Shown: positions 50,966-61,008, counted from the stretch's first letter. The stretch is DNA of 64,000 bases from CBDCWT01 sp965223305 (GCA_965223305.1 CBDCWT010000080.1:16860-80859); one strand, 5' to 3'. Translations and numbers: made by a program. The notes: a model not told the origin generated them from the sequence alone.

Positions 50966-53248
50966 TCAGGAACCTAACCATTCCGATAGGACTTGTTTCG
51001 TGCTGCTCAGGAAGCCCTCACCCTCTTCCAGAGGTGGGAGTTCCGGTGTCAGCACGCTCCGTTCGTGCGCCATCAGGTAGGACTTGAGGCTTGCCAAAAA
51101 CTTGCCGGCCCTTTCGTCCACGTCCCGCCGCCGCCGATCACGTTGGCGTTTTGGGCGGATCGCGACGCGAATCGAGGTTCGCGTGGAGCGGTCACCTTCC
51201 TCCGCCTGGGAGCAAATCTCGTTGAACGTCAACTCGATTAGGAAGGGGACTGGCCGGTCACTCCAACGACGCATCATCGGCGCATGCTGTTCGTCGATCT
51301 TCAGGCAAACCCGGTTGCCATCAATCGATGCGATTTCAGCGCTGTGGTCGGCTACAAAGCCGCGGAGTTTCTCCGCAGCCACAGACAGGGGAACAACGGT
51401 CAGCAGCTCTCTGGCGAGCAATTGGTGGCCGGGACGTGCCGAGAACCATCGCAACCATGCGGGACCCTGCTTGGTTGCCACCTCGTCTCCGATACCGGTT
51501 CCTAGCTGGACGACGATGTTCCGCCCGTTGTCTTTGGCCTGTAACAGAGCTCGATCGGCGCGGCGCAGGAACGTCTCGGGTTTGTCGCCAGGCTGCACTT
51601 CGGTGACCCCGAAACTCGCTGTGATCTTGCGACCGTTAAGTGACTTTTGCGGCTGCTCGGCGAGCTTCTTTCTCAGCGTCTCCGCGCGGCGAGTCGCGGT
51701 CGCGTTGTCGCAATCGGCGCACAGCAACACGAACTCTTCGCCCCCGTAGCGGGCCACCAAGTCACCCGCTCTGGCATGCCTGCGGAGCAGGGCGCCAAAA
51801 CAGGTTAACGCTTCATCGCCGGCCTGATGGCCGAAGGTGTCATTGATCCGTTTGAAGTGATCGATGTCGCACATGATCATGCTGCAAGGCACACCCTGTT
51901 CAAGGTGCGTGGCAACAAACAACGGAAACACCCTGTCGAACTCGGCGCGGTTGGCGCACTTGGTGAGTGGGTCGCGGGTCGCCTTCTCGTACAACGTTTG
52001 TACTCGTTCCTCCAGCGTGGTACGGGAGGAAGCGTCGTGCAGCACCACGGTCGCACCCCGCGGGCTGCCATCGGGGCCCAACAACGGGGATACGTGCAGA
52101 TCGATCGATACCACCTTGCCCCGGGTGCGACCGCTGATCTTGAGCCGCCGCAACAACTGGGTTCCGGACCGCATCGCCTCCACGACCGGACAACCTTCGT
52201 CGGAAACGGCCTTGCCCCGCTCGTCACGCATGGCAATCAGGCTCGGCACCCACTGCTTTTGTCTGACGCTCGAGGGCGCAATACCGGTTAGCCGTTCAGC
52301 CGAGCGGTTCCAATGAGTAATCTTGAGTTGTGAATCGACAAACACGACTCCATCGTGCATGCTCTCCAGCAAATGCAGCCCGAACTCTTCGACCGCTCGG
52401 TCGCCTTCCGGTCTCAACTGCGATTGCTGGGATTTGCCGGGACCCCACAACTGGTTGGCACCCGCCGGAGTAATGTCGTGCAACCAACGTCGCGCCACCT
52501 GGCCGCTGAATTGGACCCGGTTGTTACTAATCAGGTGACAGAATTCTTCCACCAGCTCAGGGTCGAACTGAGAACCTGCGAACTCAAACAGCTCGGCCAT
52601 GGCCCGTTCGCGAGGCATGGCCCGGCGATAAATGTGGTCGGTTGTCATCGCATCGAAGGCGTCGACAATGGCGATCATTCGCGACCCCAACGGCAGCTTC
52701 TTGCCGCTGACCTCAAACCCATGTTTGCTGCCGTTGTACCAGGCCGGAGCGTAGCTGACGATTTCCAACAAATCCTCGGAAGGACAACAGCCGCCCAGGA
52801 TCTGCCGTCCCAGCAACTGGTGCTGCTCCATCTGCAGGACTTCTTCGCCAGCCAGCTTACCGGGCTTTGAGAGCAGGTGATCAGGAACACCAATCTTGCC
52901 CACGTCGTGCAGCAAAGCGGCAATTTCGATCATGTCACGGGTGGCTTCCGACATGTCAAGTGCCATCGTCCAGGACGAACAACCAAGCGCTACCCTCAGG
53001 CAGTGGTCCGCCGTCGCCGAGTGTTTGGCCTGGAGCGCGGTGAACAGGCTGCCGGCAACACCTAAACGGGCTTGGGCCATCCGATTCTGATGTTGCTGGT
53101 GTTCTGGCGAATGCGACAGTGAATCGGCTTGCGCGGCCTCATCCAGGCTGGTCAGAAGCGAAGACAACTCAGTCATCTGGGCGTCCGGGCGCAGGGACTC
53201 CTCCGGTAGTACCGCCGAAGACGTGTTGCGATCGGCTGGATTGTCCAT
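50966..53248 (-). CDS. HD-GYP-like / PAS / GGDEF signalling protein
   Basis: This protein is about 760 residues from ATG 53248, which has AGGG upstream. Residues about 70-270 are HD-GYP-like: LLHDVGKIGVPDHLLSKPGK and RMIAIVDAFDAMTTDHIYRR are kept. The HHExxDGxGYP loop is replaced by YAPAWYNGSKHGFE, so c-di-GMP hydrolysis is doubtful. A PAS domain follows (GLHLLESMHDGVVFVDSQLK), then a GGDEF domain with intact GGEEF (VARYGGEEFVLL) and an RAGD inhibitory site before it. It therefore probably makes c-di-GMP with product inhibition. The last 190 residues are PilZ-like in places but not confidently assigned. It is adjacent to the flagellin/FlgL gene. Confidence 0.9.
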   Translation of the reverse strand: MDNPADRNTSSAVLPEESLRPDAQMTELSSLLTSLDEAAQADSLSHSPEHQQHQNRMAQARLGVAGSLFTALQAKHSATADHCLRVALGCSSWTMALDMSEATRDMIEIAALLHDVGKIGVPDHLLSKPGKLAGEEVLQMEQHQLLGRQILGGCCPSEDLLEIVSYAPAWYNGSKHGFEVSGKKLPLGSRMIAIVDAFDAMTTDHIYRRAMPRERAMAELFEFAGSQFDPELVEEFCHLISNNRVQFSGQVARRWLHDITPAGANQLWGPGKSQQSQLRPEGDRAVEEFGLHLLESMHDGVVFVDSQLKITHWNRSAERLTGIAPSSVRQKQWVPSLIAMRDERGKAVSDEGCPVVEAMRSGTQLLRRLKISGRTRGKVVSIDLHVSPLLGPDGSPRGATVVLHDASSRTTLEERVQTLYEKATRDPLTKCANRAEFDRVFPLFVATHLEQGVPCSMIMCDIDHFKRINDTFGHQAGDEALTCFGALLRRHARAGDLVARYGGEEFVLLCADCDNATATRRAETLRKKLAEQPQKSLNGRKITASFGVTEVQPGDKPETFLRRADRALLQAKDNGRNIVVQLGTGIGDEVATKQGPAWLRWFSARPGHQLLARELLTVVPLSVAAEKLRGFVADHSAEIASIDGNRVCLKIDEQHAPMMRRWSDRPVPFLIELTFNEICSQAEEGDRSTRTSIRVAIRPKRQRDRRRRDVDERAGKFLASLKSYLMAHERSVLTPELPPLEEGEGFLSSTKQVLSEWLGS

Positions 53249-53597
53249 CTTGGCCCTGTTTTGACTGATCGGGTGGGGGAACCCGCCCATTCGAACGAGG
53301 AGTTCGCGGGGTGGCTCTGGAAACAGTAGGTTGCGCCGTACCTTCCGTCAAACCAGGGACACTGGTCACGGCCAAACTGAGTGGCACGAAGTCCAAGGCA
53401 GCACCGGGAGGACCCCGCATCACTCGCATGATCGGCGTTGCCAGCGCCATCAAATCGAGCTACCAGTACGGCCGGCAATACCCCTACAATCCGCGGCCGG
53501 AGCGGGGTTCAGTGGAGCGAGCGGCCGTTCCCCCAGCGAATCGCCGAACTTTCCCAGAGCGAGCAGCCGAGATCAACACTACTCCTCTCTTCTGCGC

Positions 53598-53768
53598 ATG
53601 CTTCGAGTCAGCTCACCCGAGCCCGTTGTTGGCCCCGAAAACAACGCTGGCCAGCTTCTCCGCCCGGAACTGGGTCAGGCCTTTTGGATCGATCATCCTG
53701 CTTGGACGAAGTTGAAATGGAATACCGACGGCGAGCTCATCGTGACGAACGACGACGACGTGTCTTGA
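53598..53768 (+). CDS. Possible short upstream ORF coupled to the membrane protein
   Basis: This is a 56-residue frame (ends TDGELIVTNDDDVS). Its TGA overlaps the next ATG as TGATG, which suggests coupling. No Shine-Dalgarno or family is seen, and two other frames are open through this region, so the evidence is weak. The rest of the 53249-53597 stretch is a divergent promoter region with nothing else recognised. Confidence 0.3.
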   Translation: MLRVSSPEPVVGPENNAGQLLRPELGQAFWIDHPAWTKLKWNTDGELIVTNDDDVS

Positions 53769-54883
53769 TGGAGGAGATGCGGGGCGAGGTCAACGAACAT
53801 CCGGCGACGGACAGCCGGGCGGCCGCTGCGGATGCCCGGCTGGCCACCAAGAGGTCGTACTCCGAAGCCGCCCAGCGACAGCCGGCAGTCACCTGCGTGA
53901 TCCCGGTCCGCTTAGGAACGCTGACTATCCTGCTGCTGGCAGGATTGGCCCTGATCGCCGGCGTTGAAGCACTCTTCGTGCAGGTGTACCAGTCTGCCCA
54001 TACTCAGCTCCGCGTCACGCTGGCACCTCTAGACGTCATGGTACCTGGCAGCCTTGCGGGCTGGCTTTCGGCCGTGCTGCTGTTTGTAGCTGCCCTCTAC
54101 AGCGGTCTCGTTTTTCATCTACGCCGACATAAACTCGACGACTTCCGCGGTCGTTATCGCGTCTGGATCGCGGCCATCGCCGGTTTGGTCTTGGCCAGCC
54201 TGGATGCGCTCACCGGCCTGCACAACGCATTAGCCGCGTGGCTTGTCGAGGTCAGCGGAACGCCGCTCTTCGGCGACGGCACGGCCTGGTGGCTGCTCAC
54301 CATCGGCGCCTGCTACTTCCTGCTGGGGCTTCGTCTGGTGGTCGAAATGCGGGAGAGCCAATCCGCCGTCGCCTTCACCCTCCTGGCCGCGACCGGATAC
54401 GCAACTGCCGCAGTACTCGACCTGCAGCTGTGGCCGGTAGCCTTGGGGCGTTGGGGCCACGGCCTCGCTTACTCCACGCCACTTTTGCTTGCGCATCTGA
54501 GTATCTTGTTTGCGGTGCTCTCCTACGCCCGCTTTGTCTATCTCGATTCCCAGGGCCGCCTACGGAGACGCGCGGACGAAGAGACTCTCCCGCAACACGA
54601 GGCCGTGAAAACCCGAGCGGCCGAACCAGCGACCGGCAAGAAGGCCCGGCGAACCGCCGCAAGCGAGTCGGCGTCAAAGCAGACGGCAGCTCCCCGAGTC
54701 AAAAAACAGCCAACCATTCGGGTCGACAGCGCGCACAAATCCAGCCAGCGGTCAAACGCCGAGGAAGATGTCGCAGGAGCCACCACAGCCGCGGACGGTG
54801 CCAGGCAAACCACCGGCAAGATGAGTAAAGCCGAACGCCGCCGCCAGCGGAAGCTCCTCCGTCGGCAAGGGCGAAAGGAATAG
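53768..54883 (+). CDS. Multi-pass membrane protein with basic C-terminal tail
   Basis: The protein is about 371 residues. After roughly 45 residues, five or six hydrophobic helices occur (GTLTILLLAGLALIAGVEAL, GWLSAVLLFVAALYSGLVFH, WIAAIAGLVLASLDAL, WWLLTIGACYFLLGLRL, STPLLLAHLSILFAVLSYA). The last 110 residues are cytoplasmic-type, Lys/Arg/Ala-rich, ending in KAERRRQRKLLRRQGRKE. No family is recognised. The frame stays open upstream to 53438; ATG 53768 is chosen since the preceding part is Arg/Ser-rich and overlaps another frame. Confidence 0.65.
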   Translation: MEEMRGEVNEHPATDSRAAAADARLATKRSYSEAAQRQPAVTCVIPVRLGTLTILLLAGLALIAGVEALFVQVYQSAHTQLRVTLAPLDVMVPGSLAGWLSAVLLFVAALYSGLVFHLRRHKLDDFRGRYRVWIAAIAGLVLASLDALTGLHNALAAWLVEVSGTPLFGDGTAWWLLTIGACYFLLGLRLVVEMRESQSAVAFTLLAATGYATAAVLDLQLWPVALGRWGHGLAYSTPLLLAHLSILFAVLSYARFVYLDSQGRLRRRADEETLPQHEAVKTRAAEPATGKKARRTAASESASKQTAAPRVKKQPTIRVDSAHKSSQRSNAEEDVAGATTAADGARQTTGKMSKAERRRQRKLLRRQGRKE

Positions 54884-55174
54884 CTCGAGACGCGCCGCAG
54901 GACGTGCATCGCTCGAAGCCAACTCCGCGTCGCTCGGCGGCAGTCACTTCGTCCTTCGTGCCCGGCAGGGCGAGGGCAGGGGAGGATTCGTCCACGCCCG
55001 CAGCGGGCCGTGTCGAGGCCACCACCGGCGCTGTCCATGCGAGCAGAATTCTGCTAGAGTCCGGCCGGCGTGCCGACAACTTGCATCGCCTGCGATTCCG
55101 TTGCTCTGGGGCTTGGCTCAGATCGGCGCACTCAGCCCAAACGCTCTCTCTCACCCACGATCCCGCCTCTCCAA

Positions 55175-56737
55175 ATGGTCCGCACGCGTTTTGCACCCAG
55201 CCCGACCGGGTACCTCCACATCGGGGGAGTCCGCACGGCGCTCTATAATTGGCTCTTCGCCAGACAACATGGAGGTCAGTTCATTCTGCGGATCGACGAC
55301 ACCGATCAAGAACGGAACGTCGAACAGGCGCTGCAGCCCATCCTAGAAGGATTTCGCTGGCTGGGACTCGATTGGGACGAGGGCCCAGAGGTCGGCGGTC
55401 CCTACAGCCCCTACTATCAGTCGCAGCGGGGCGAGCGATATCAGCAGGCCGTCCAACAGTTACTGGACAGCGGACAAGCCTACCGCGACTTTGCCACACC
55501 AGCAGAGATCGCTGCCGAGCGGGAGGCAGCCGAGCAGCAAAACCGGCAGTTTGTCTACAGCCGGCGGTGGATGGCCGAAACAGATCAGCAAGCCGCCGCC
55601 TTCGAACGAGACGATCGCCAGTCGGTGATTCGGCTGAAAATGCCGAGAAGTGGGCATTGCCGGATCGACGACCAGATTCGAGGGCAAGTCGACTTCGAAT
55701 GGGCCCACGAGCAGGACCATGTGATTCAACGGTCGGATGGCTCGGTCCTCTATCACCTGGCAAGCGTCGTCGATGATCACGACTTTAAGATCACACACGT
55801 CATCCGAGCGGTCGAACATCTGTCGAACACACCGCGACAGTGCTTCATTGCAAGTGGTCTGGGCTATTCCCGACCGTGTTTCGCGCATCTGCCGTATGTC
55901 GCCGAGCCAGGCAGCCGGCACAAGTTGAGCAAACGAAAACTAGAGAAATACCTAAAGAACCGTGACTTCCGTCAGCTTTGCGAGCACGGACAGCAGGTCG
56001 CTAGGGCCAGTCAACTAACTACCGACGCTGCTACCTTCAATCCGGTCATCGTGGACTTTTATCGCCAAGTGGGTTACCTCCCAGCATCGCTGCTGAACTA
56101 TCTGTTGCTGCTGGGTTGGTCGCTGGACGACAAAACCGAGGAATTCACCCGAGACGAGATGATCCAGCACTTCAGCCTGGAGCGGGTAAACAAGTCGGCC
56201 GCCAGTTTTGATCCGCAAAAGCTGTGGGCGTTCCAGGCCCGGCAGATGCAGGCCTTACCGATCAAACAGAAAGTGGCTCTAGCAGTGCCCTTTCTCCAGC
56301 GAGCCGGGCTCGTCCCGCGGCCGCCCACTTGCGATCTCGGCCCTCGCCTCGGGCAGGTGATCTCGGCGGCCGGCGATCGACTCAAGACAGCCGGGGATAT
56401 CCTCGAACTCTCCGAGTTTTTCGTCCCAGACGATCAGCTGGAGTACGATCCGCGGGCGATGACGAAACGACTGGGGACGCCCGAAGCAGCCGCGCTGCTG
56501 GCTGAGTTTCGCGCCCGCTTGGCCACCATCGACCCCTTTACGGCCGAGCACACCGAACGCGAGCTGCGTTCGTTCGTCGCAGCCAAAGAAATCAAGATAG
56601 GCAACATCATCCACGCTTTGCGGGTGGCGACGACTGGAAAGTCGGTAGGGGTGGGGATGTTCGAGGCACTCGAGATCCTGGGGCGCGATAGCTGCTTGCG
56701 CCGTATCGACAGAGCCCTCGAGTTGGCGACGGGCTAG
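55175..56737 (+). CDS. gltX: Glutamyl-tRNA synthetase
   Basis: This 520-residue class I aminoacyl-tRNA synthetase has RFAPSPTGYLHIGGVRTALY (HIGH box is HIGG) at the N-terminus, the Glu-specific FILRIDDTDQERN, and the KMSKS-equivalent HKLSKRKLEKYLK (about residue 250). A helical anticodon-binding C-terminus follows. It charges tRNA-Glu. The MVRTRFAPSP start at 55175 is used; an upstream GTG extension reads as non-homologous sequence. The length is normal for bacterial GltX rather than the short Glu-Q-RS. Confidence 0.95.
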   Translation: MVRTRFAPSPTGYLHIGGVRTALYNWLFARQHGGQFILRIDDTDQERNVEQALQPILEGFRWLGLDWDEGPEVGGPYSPYYQSQRGERYQQAVQQLLDSGQAYRDFATPAEIAAEREAAEQQNRQFVYSRRWMAETDQQAAAFERDDRQSVIRLKMPRSGHCRIDDQIRGQVDFEWAHEQDHVIQRSDGSVLYHLASVVDDHDFKITHVIRAVEHLSNTPRQCFIASGLGYSRPCFAHLPYVAEPGSRHKLSKRKLEKYLKNRDFRQLCEHGQQVARASQLTTDAATFNPVIVDFYRQVGYLPASLLNYLLLLGWSLDDKTEEFTRDEMIQHFSLERVNKSAASFDPQKLWAFQARQMQALPIKQKVALAVPFLQRAGLVPRPPTCDLGPRLGQVISAAGDRLKTAGDILELSEFFVPDDQLEYDPRAMTKRLGTPEAAALLAEFRARLATIDPFTAEHTERELRSFVAAKEIKIGNIIHALRVATTGKSVGVGMFEALEILGRDSCLRRIDRALELATG

Positions 56738-56968
56738 CTGATAGCTGACAGCTGAATCGGCCTTGTTCGGGCCGGCATCGAGCTTCTATACTCCGCCGCC
56801 CCTGGTGGGCCTGCTCACCGGGGGGGTAGACCGCAGTGCTTTGACCACACCGGGAATCAGGGTTCGGCGGGTCGGGTTCCCCCTGCGAATCATCGACCGC
56901 GGCCCAAGATCCTGCTGCAACCGGCACTCTGTCCAGTCTTGAGCCCATCCATTCTCGGAGCACACTCG

Positions 56969-58192
56969 ATGAACCGTTCGTTCACTTCCGTGGCGCTGTG
57001 CGTGGGAATTCTCTGCAGCGCTACGGCGCAACCCGGCTGGTCGCAGCAGAAGCTGAGGTTTCTCGACCCTGCGGGCCGAGCAGGCGTCCCGGAGCGAAGG
57101 GCGGAGTCGATGACCGCCGTTCCCGCAGAGATGCCCACACTCAGTCCTCAAAATGCCGTCGTGCGGCCGGCTCAGATCACGTCCGTTTCAACCACAATCA
57201 CCGAACTGCCGCGCAAACACGGACAGGTTTGGAAAGAGCATGACATTACCCGCTACACGTCGCGCGTCAGCACGACCGCGCGCCCTGAACAGGCAATCGT
57301 CGACTGGATCCTCCGCGAAACGGGCACCGAAATCTGGTTCTCCGAACCTCTGGGTTTGCTGAGTGCCGACCGCGAGAAGCTCCGCGTTTACCACACACCC
57401 GAAATGCAGCAGATTATCCAGGAGATCGTCGATCGGTTCGTCAGCAGCAAGGCCGAGTCGCACGCTTTTGGCGTTCAGCTGGTCACAGTCGGCAATCCGA
57501 ATTGGCGGAGCCGAGCGCTGTCGCTAATGCAGAGCGTGACCGTCCAGTCACCCGGTGTCGACGCCTGGCTCCTTTCCAAGGAAAACGCTGCCGTCTTGAT
57601 CAACGAGTTGCGTAAGCGGACTGATTTCCGCGAGCACAACTCACCCAATCTGGTGATCCACAACGGTCAGTCCAGCACGATCACTCGGACTCGGCCGCGT
57701 AACTACATGCACTCCGTGCTGCTCCGCGAAAACACCTTTCCCGGCTACGAAATGGAGATGGGACAAGTCCAGGAGGGCTACTCGCTGCAGATCAGCCCGC
57801 TGCTTTCGCTGGACGAACGCACGGTCGACGCGGTGATTCGCTGCCATATCGACCAAGTCGAGAAGCTCATTCCTATCCCGGTCGACATCCCGAGCTTTGG
57901 ACCGCAGCGGCCCAAGGTCCAGGTGCAAGTCCCGCAGATGGTGAGCTGGCGGCTCCATGAACGCTTTCGTTGGCCGACCGACAGGGTCTTGCTGCTGAGC
58001 TGCGGGGTCGTGGCCACCCCGTCCGCCGAGCGGCAGAATCCACTTGGGCTGCAGAACTTGTTGGCGACGACGACTCCAGGTCGAGCGGACGCGTTGTTGT
58101 TCTTAGAGAGCAAAGGTGCGGCCAGCCAGGCCCTGCTCGAACCGCAGCGCGCGGCGGGCCGCCGGGGTCCCAACTATCGCAGGAGGTACTGA
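56969..58192 (+). CDS. Exported secretin-like protein
   Basis: This 407-residue protein has a signal peptide (SVALCVGILCSATAQPGWSQ). Residues about 100-180 carry an N-domain-like segment (TEIWFSEPLGLLSADREKLR, MQQIIQEIVDRFVSSK). The C-terminal half has a secretin-like beta arrangement (NLVIHNGQSSTITRTRPRNY, GYSLQISPLLSLDERTVDAV) and ends VLLLSCGVVATP before a low-complexity tail. It lacks the full secretin pore length. The fold is inferred from spacing; function unknown. It lies alone between gltX and the ketosynthase-like gene. Confidence 0.7.
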   Translation: MNRSFTSVALCVGILCSATAQPGWSQQKLRFLDPAGRAGVPERRAESMTAVPAEMPTLSPQNAVVRPAQITSVSTTITELPRKHGQVWKEHDITRYTSRVSTTARPEQAIVDWILRETGTEIWFSEPLGLLSADREKLRVYHTPEMQQIIQEIVDRFVSSKAESHAFGVQLVTVGNPNWRSRALSLMQSVTVQSPGVDAWLLSKENAAVLINELRKRTDFREHNSPNLVIHNGQSSTITRTRPRNYMHSVLLRENTFPGYEMEMGQVQEGYSLQISPLLSLDERTVDAVIRCHIDQVEKLIPIPVDIPSFGPQRPKVQVQVPQMVSWRLHERFRWPTDRVLLLSCGVVATPSAERQNPLGLQNLLATTTPGRADALLFLESKGAASQALLEPQRAAGRRGPNYRRRY

Positions 58193-58313
58193 GCTGGCTG
58201 GCCGGCAGCCCCGTTGGCGGCCTGAGCAGGGCATGCTGATGCTACCCAATCCAGTGTGGCAACATTAGAATGCACGAGCTTGATCGTCGCCTTCGTCTCT
58301 TGCTACCACACTT

Positions 58314-59621
58314 ATGCCCAAACGTCGCGTCGTCGTCACTGGAACCGGTCTGATCAGCCCGCTTGGCAACAGCACCGACGCGCTCTGGTCGTCGCTATTG
58401 GCAGGAAAAAGCGGCGTCGAGAAGCTGTCCAGCGTTCCCACCGACTATCTGCCCGTCTCGTGCGGGGGTGAGGCGCGACAGTTTTCCGGAAAGATCGACG
58501 ATTTCGGCAGCTTGCCTCCGGCACTGAAGAAGCAGATCCGCAAGGGTCTAAAAGTGATGTGCCGCGAGATCCAGATGGGAGTCGCCGCCGCGCAGCTCGC
58601 TTTAGCAGATGCCGGACTGGAAGCGGGCCAGTATGACCACGATCGGACGGGTGTGGTATACGGCTCCGATTACATCATGACCTTGCCTGACGAATTCACT
58701 GAGGGCATCCGGAGTTGCCTCAACGAGGAGATGAAGTTTGAGTTCCGGCAGTGGGCCGACCGCGGCCTGCCGAAAGTCACTCCGCTATGGCTGTTGAAGT
58801 ACCTGCCGAACATGCCGGCCAGTCACATCGCCATTTACAACGATCTGCGGGGACCAAACAACTCACTCACACTCCGGGAGGCGTCGGCCAACCTGGCCGT
58901 GGGCGAGGCTTTTGCAACGATCGCACGGGGCAGCGCGGACCGCATCGTCACCGGCGCCACGGGAACTCGAATTCACCCGTTAAGAACCGTCCATGTGGCG
59001 CTGCAGGAGGAGCTGGCCACCGGCGATGGCGATCCGGCCGGTCTTTGCCGTCCCTTCGACCTCGATCGACAAGGTTCGGTCCTGGGCGAAGGAGCCGGGG
59101 CGGTCGTGCTGGAAGAGCTTTCCGCAGCCAACGCCCGCGGTGCCAACATCTTGGGCGAAGTGGTCGGCTGCGGCTCATCGACTGTGTTGGACCGGCAGGG
59201 TGTGGCCCGCCGGAGCGAGGCGATGGAAAACACCCTCTTGCAAGTGTTGCGGTCGGCGGACGTCACGCCGGAGTCGGTCGGGCATATCCACGCCCACGGC
59301 CTGGGCACGCGCAGCTGTGACATCGACGAAGCTCGAGCAATTCACCGCGTCTTCGGTGCCCGTTCCACCGCTGTGCCGGTCGTGGCGGCGAAAGGCAATT
59401 TTGGCAATCTTGGAGCGGGAAGTGGGATGGTCGAGATGATCTCGAGCCTCTTGGCCATGAATCACGCGAACCTCTTTCCCGTCGTGAACTATCGGACACC
59501 GGATCCGGCCTGCCCCGTCGCCCCGGCCACGGCCGGCGCGGACCCCGGCGACTCGTTCATCAATCTGAACGTCTCCCCTCAGGCTCAGGCGAGTGCGGTG
59601 CTGGTTCGGCGCGCCTCCTAG
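58314..59621 (+). CDS. Beta-ketoacyl synthase homologue lacking the catalytic Cys
   Basis: This 435-residue protein follows the FabF/KAS II fold throughout (RRVVVTGTGLISPLGNSTDA at the start). The nucleophile position, in RGPNNSLTLREASANLAVGE, is Glu189 instead of Cys. HAHGLGTR retains the first active-site His (His328). The second (KGNFGNLGAGSG) is Asn365. The Cys-His-His triad is thus Glu-His-Asn, so ordinary condensation is not expected. It resembles chain-length-factor or KSQ-type partners, although those carry Gln. No partner ketosynthase or ACP lies nearby. Confidence 0.9.
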   Translation: MPKRRVVVTGTGLISPLGNSTDALWSSLLAGKSGVEKLSSVPTDYLPVSCGGEARQFSGKIDDFGSLPPALKKQIRKGLKVMCREIQMGVAAAQLALADAGLEAGQYDHDRTGVVYGSDYIMTLPDEFTEGIRSCLNEEMKFEFRQWADRGLPKVTPLWLLKYLPNMPASHIAIYNDLRGPNNSLTLREASANLAVGEAFATIARGSADRIVTGATGTRIHPLRTVHVALQEELATGDGDPAGLCRPFDLDRQGSVLGEGAGAVVLEELSAANARGANILGEVVGCGSSTVLDRQGVARRSEAMENTLLQVLRSADVTPESVGHIHAHGLGTRSCDIDEARAIHRVFGARSTAVPVVAAKGNFGNLGAGSGMVEMISSLLAMNHANLFPVVNYRTPDPACPVAPATAGADPGDSFINLNVSPQAQASAVLVRRAS

Positions 59622-59781
59622 CGGGCTGCGGCCTAGCTTGACACCCCGTACAGTCAGCGGTATCCTAACCTGCTTCAGAATCCCACTAAGTTGTGTGTTT
59701 TTACGGGTTTCGAGCGATTCAGCCATCGACAACCAGCTTGGCTGGTGGGGGGTAGAGACGGACGGAGCAGGGCGGCGAGAA

Positions 59782-61008
59782 ATGGCGAGTGTTGCTCTGC
59801 GGCGTCTGTCAAAAGACTATCCGGGAGGTGTCCGAGCTCTGGATGCCGTGGACATCGCAACTGAGAATCGCGAGTTCCTGGTATTGCTGGGTCCCAGTGG
59901 CTGCGGGAAGAGCACGACGTTGAGGCTGATCGCCGGCCTGGAAACTGCGACTGAGGGGGAGATTCTGATTGACGGGAGGGTGGTGAACACCGTCCCCCCG
60001 AAGGACCGGAACATTGCCATGGTGTTCCAAAATGATGCTCTGTACCCGCACATGACGGTGTACCAGAACATGGCCTTCGGGTTGCAACTGCGTTTCGGGG
60101 GCGGCGGTTTGTCGAGACTGTGGCGGCGGTTTGCCAAACCGGTCGAGGCAGCAGAGCTGGCGGTCAGGCGGCGTGGGATTCGGCAGCGTGTCGAGGCGAC
60201 AGCTCGTCAGTTGGGGATCGAGCGGTTGCTCCCGCGGATGCCAAAGCAGCTGTCCGGCGGCGAACGACAACGGGTCGCTCTGGGAAGAGCTATGGTCCGC
60301 CAACCGGCGGTTTTTTTATTTGATGAACCACTGTCCAACTTGGACGCAAAACTCCGTTTGGAGACCCGACGGGAGCTCAGGCGCTTACACCGTCGGCTAG
60401 AGACCACCATGATTTACGTAACACACGATCAAACCGAGGCTCTGACGCTGGGGGATCGGATTGCCGTGTTGCGCAAGGGCAGTTTGCAGCAGGTGGGCAC
60501 ACCTACCGAGATTTTCGACAGGCCGAGCAACCAGTTTGTGGCGGGTTTCGTCGGCGCGCCTCCCATGAACTTCTGCAAGGGCCGGCTCGCCGTCCTGGCC
60601 GGGCGGACCACCTTTGTGGCAGCCGCGATGCAGTTGGATTTGCCGGAACCGTTACAAGCAGCGGGGGACCGGATGGCGGAGCGCGACGTGGTCTTGGGCA
60701 TCCGCCCCGCAGACATCAAAGTACGTGCAGGAGCTGCCGGGAGCGAGCCAGGCTGGTCGCTGCCGCTGGCCGGGACCGTCACGATGGTGGAGCCACAGGG
60801 TGACGTCTCGTTCGTTCACGTGGAGGTTGCCGCCCCGAATACAGATCAGAAGAATAACCAAGTGGAGTGGGTATGCCGAGCCACACCTCGATGCCCGCTT
60901 CGCACCGACGACCAAGTCGAGATCAGTCTCGACCTGGACCGCCTGCACTTGTTCGATGCCACCAGTGGGAGGAACCTGGTCTACACGGCCGACGCCCCAG
61001 CAGCCTGA
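59782..61008 (+). CDS. ABC transporter ATP-binding protein, MalK/UgpC type
   Basis: This 408-residue protein has Walker A LLGPSGCGKSTTLRLIAGL, the Q-loop MVFQNDALYPHMTVYQNMAF, signature LSGGERQRVALGRAMV, Walker B VFLFDEPLSNLDAKLR and H-loop VTHDQTEA. A C-terminal TOBE-type regulatory domain follows (about residues 245-400), the sign of the sugar-importer MalK/UgpC family. No permease or binding-protein gene is adjacent, so it may serve several distant importers. ATG 59782 begins the canonical domain (ASVALRRLSKDYPGG). Confidence 0.9.
   Translation: MASVALRRLSKDYPGGVRALDAVDIATENREFLVLLGPSGCGKSTTLRLIAGLETATEGEILIDGRVVNTVPPKDRNIAMVFQNDALYPHMTVYQNMAFGLQLRFGGGGLSRLWRRFAKPVEAAELAVRRRGIRQRVEATARQLGIERLLPRMPKQLSGGERQRVALGRAMVRQPAVFLFDEPLSNLDAKLRLETRRELRRLHRRLETTMIYVTHDQTEALTLGDRIAVLRKGSLQQVGTPTEIFDRPSNQFVAGFVGAPPMNFCKGRLAVLAGRTTFVAAAMQLDLPEPLQAAGDRMAERDVVLGIRPADIKVRAGAAGSEPGWSLPLAGTVTMVEPQGDVSFVHVEVAAPNTDQKNNQVEWVCRATPRCPLRTDDQVEISLDLDRLHLFDATSGRNLVYTADAPAA

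Noticed and set aside
53311..53715. 134-residue plus-strand frame upstream of the membrane protein
   Set aside because: Two other frames are open in the same place, none has family features, and its end is not positioned for coupling; only the TGATG-coupled frame was kept, at low confidence.
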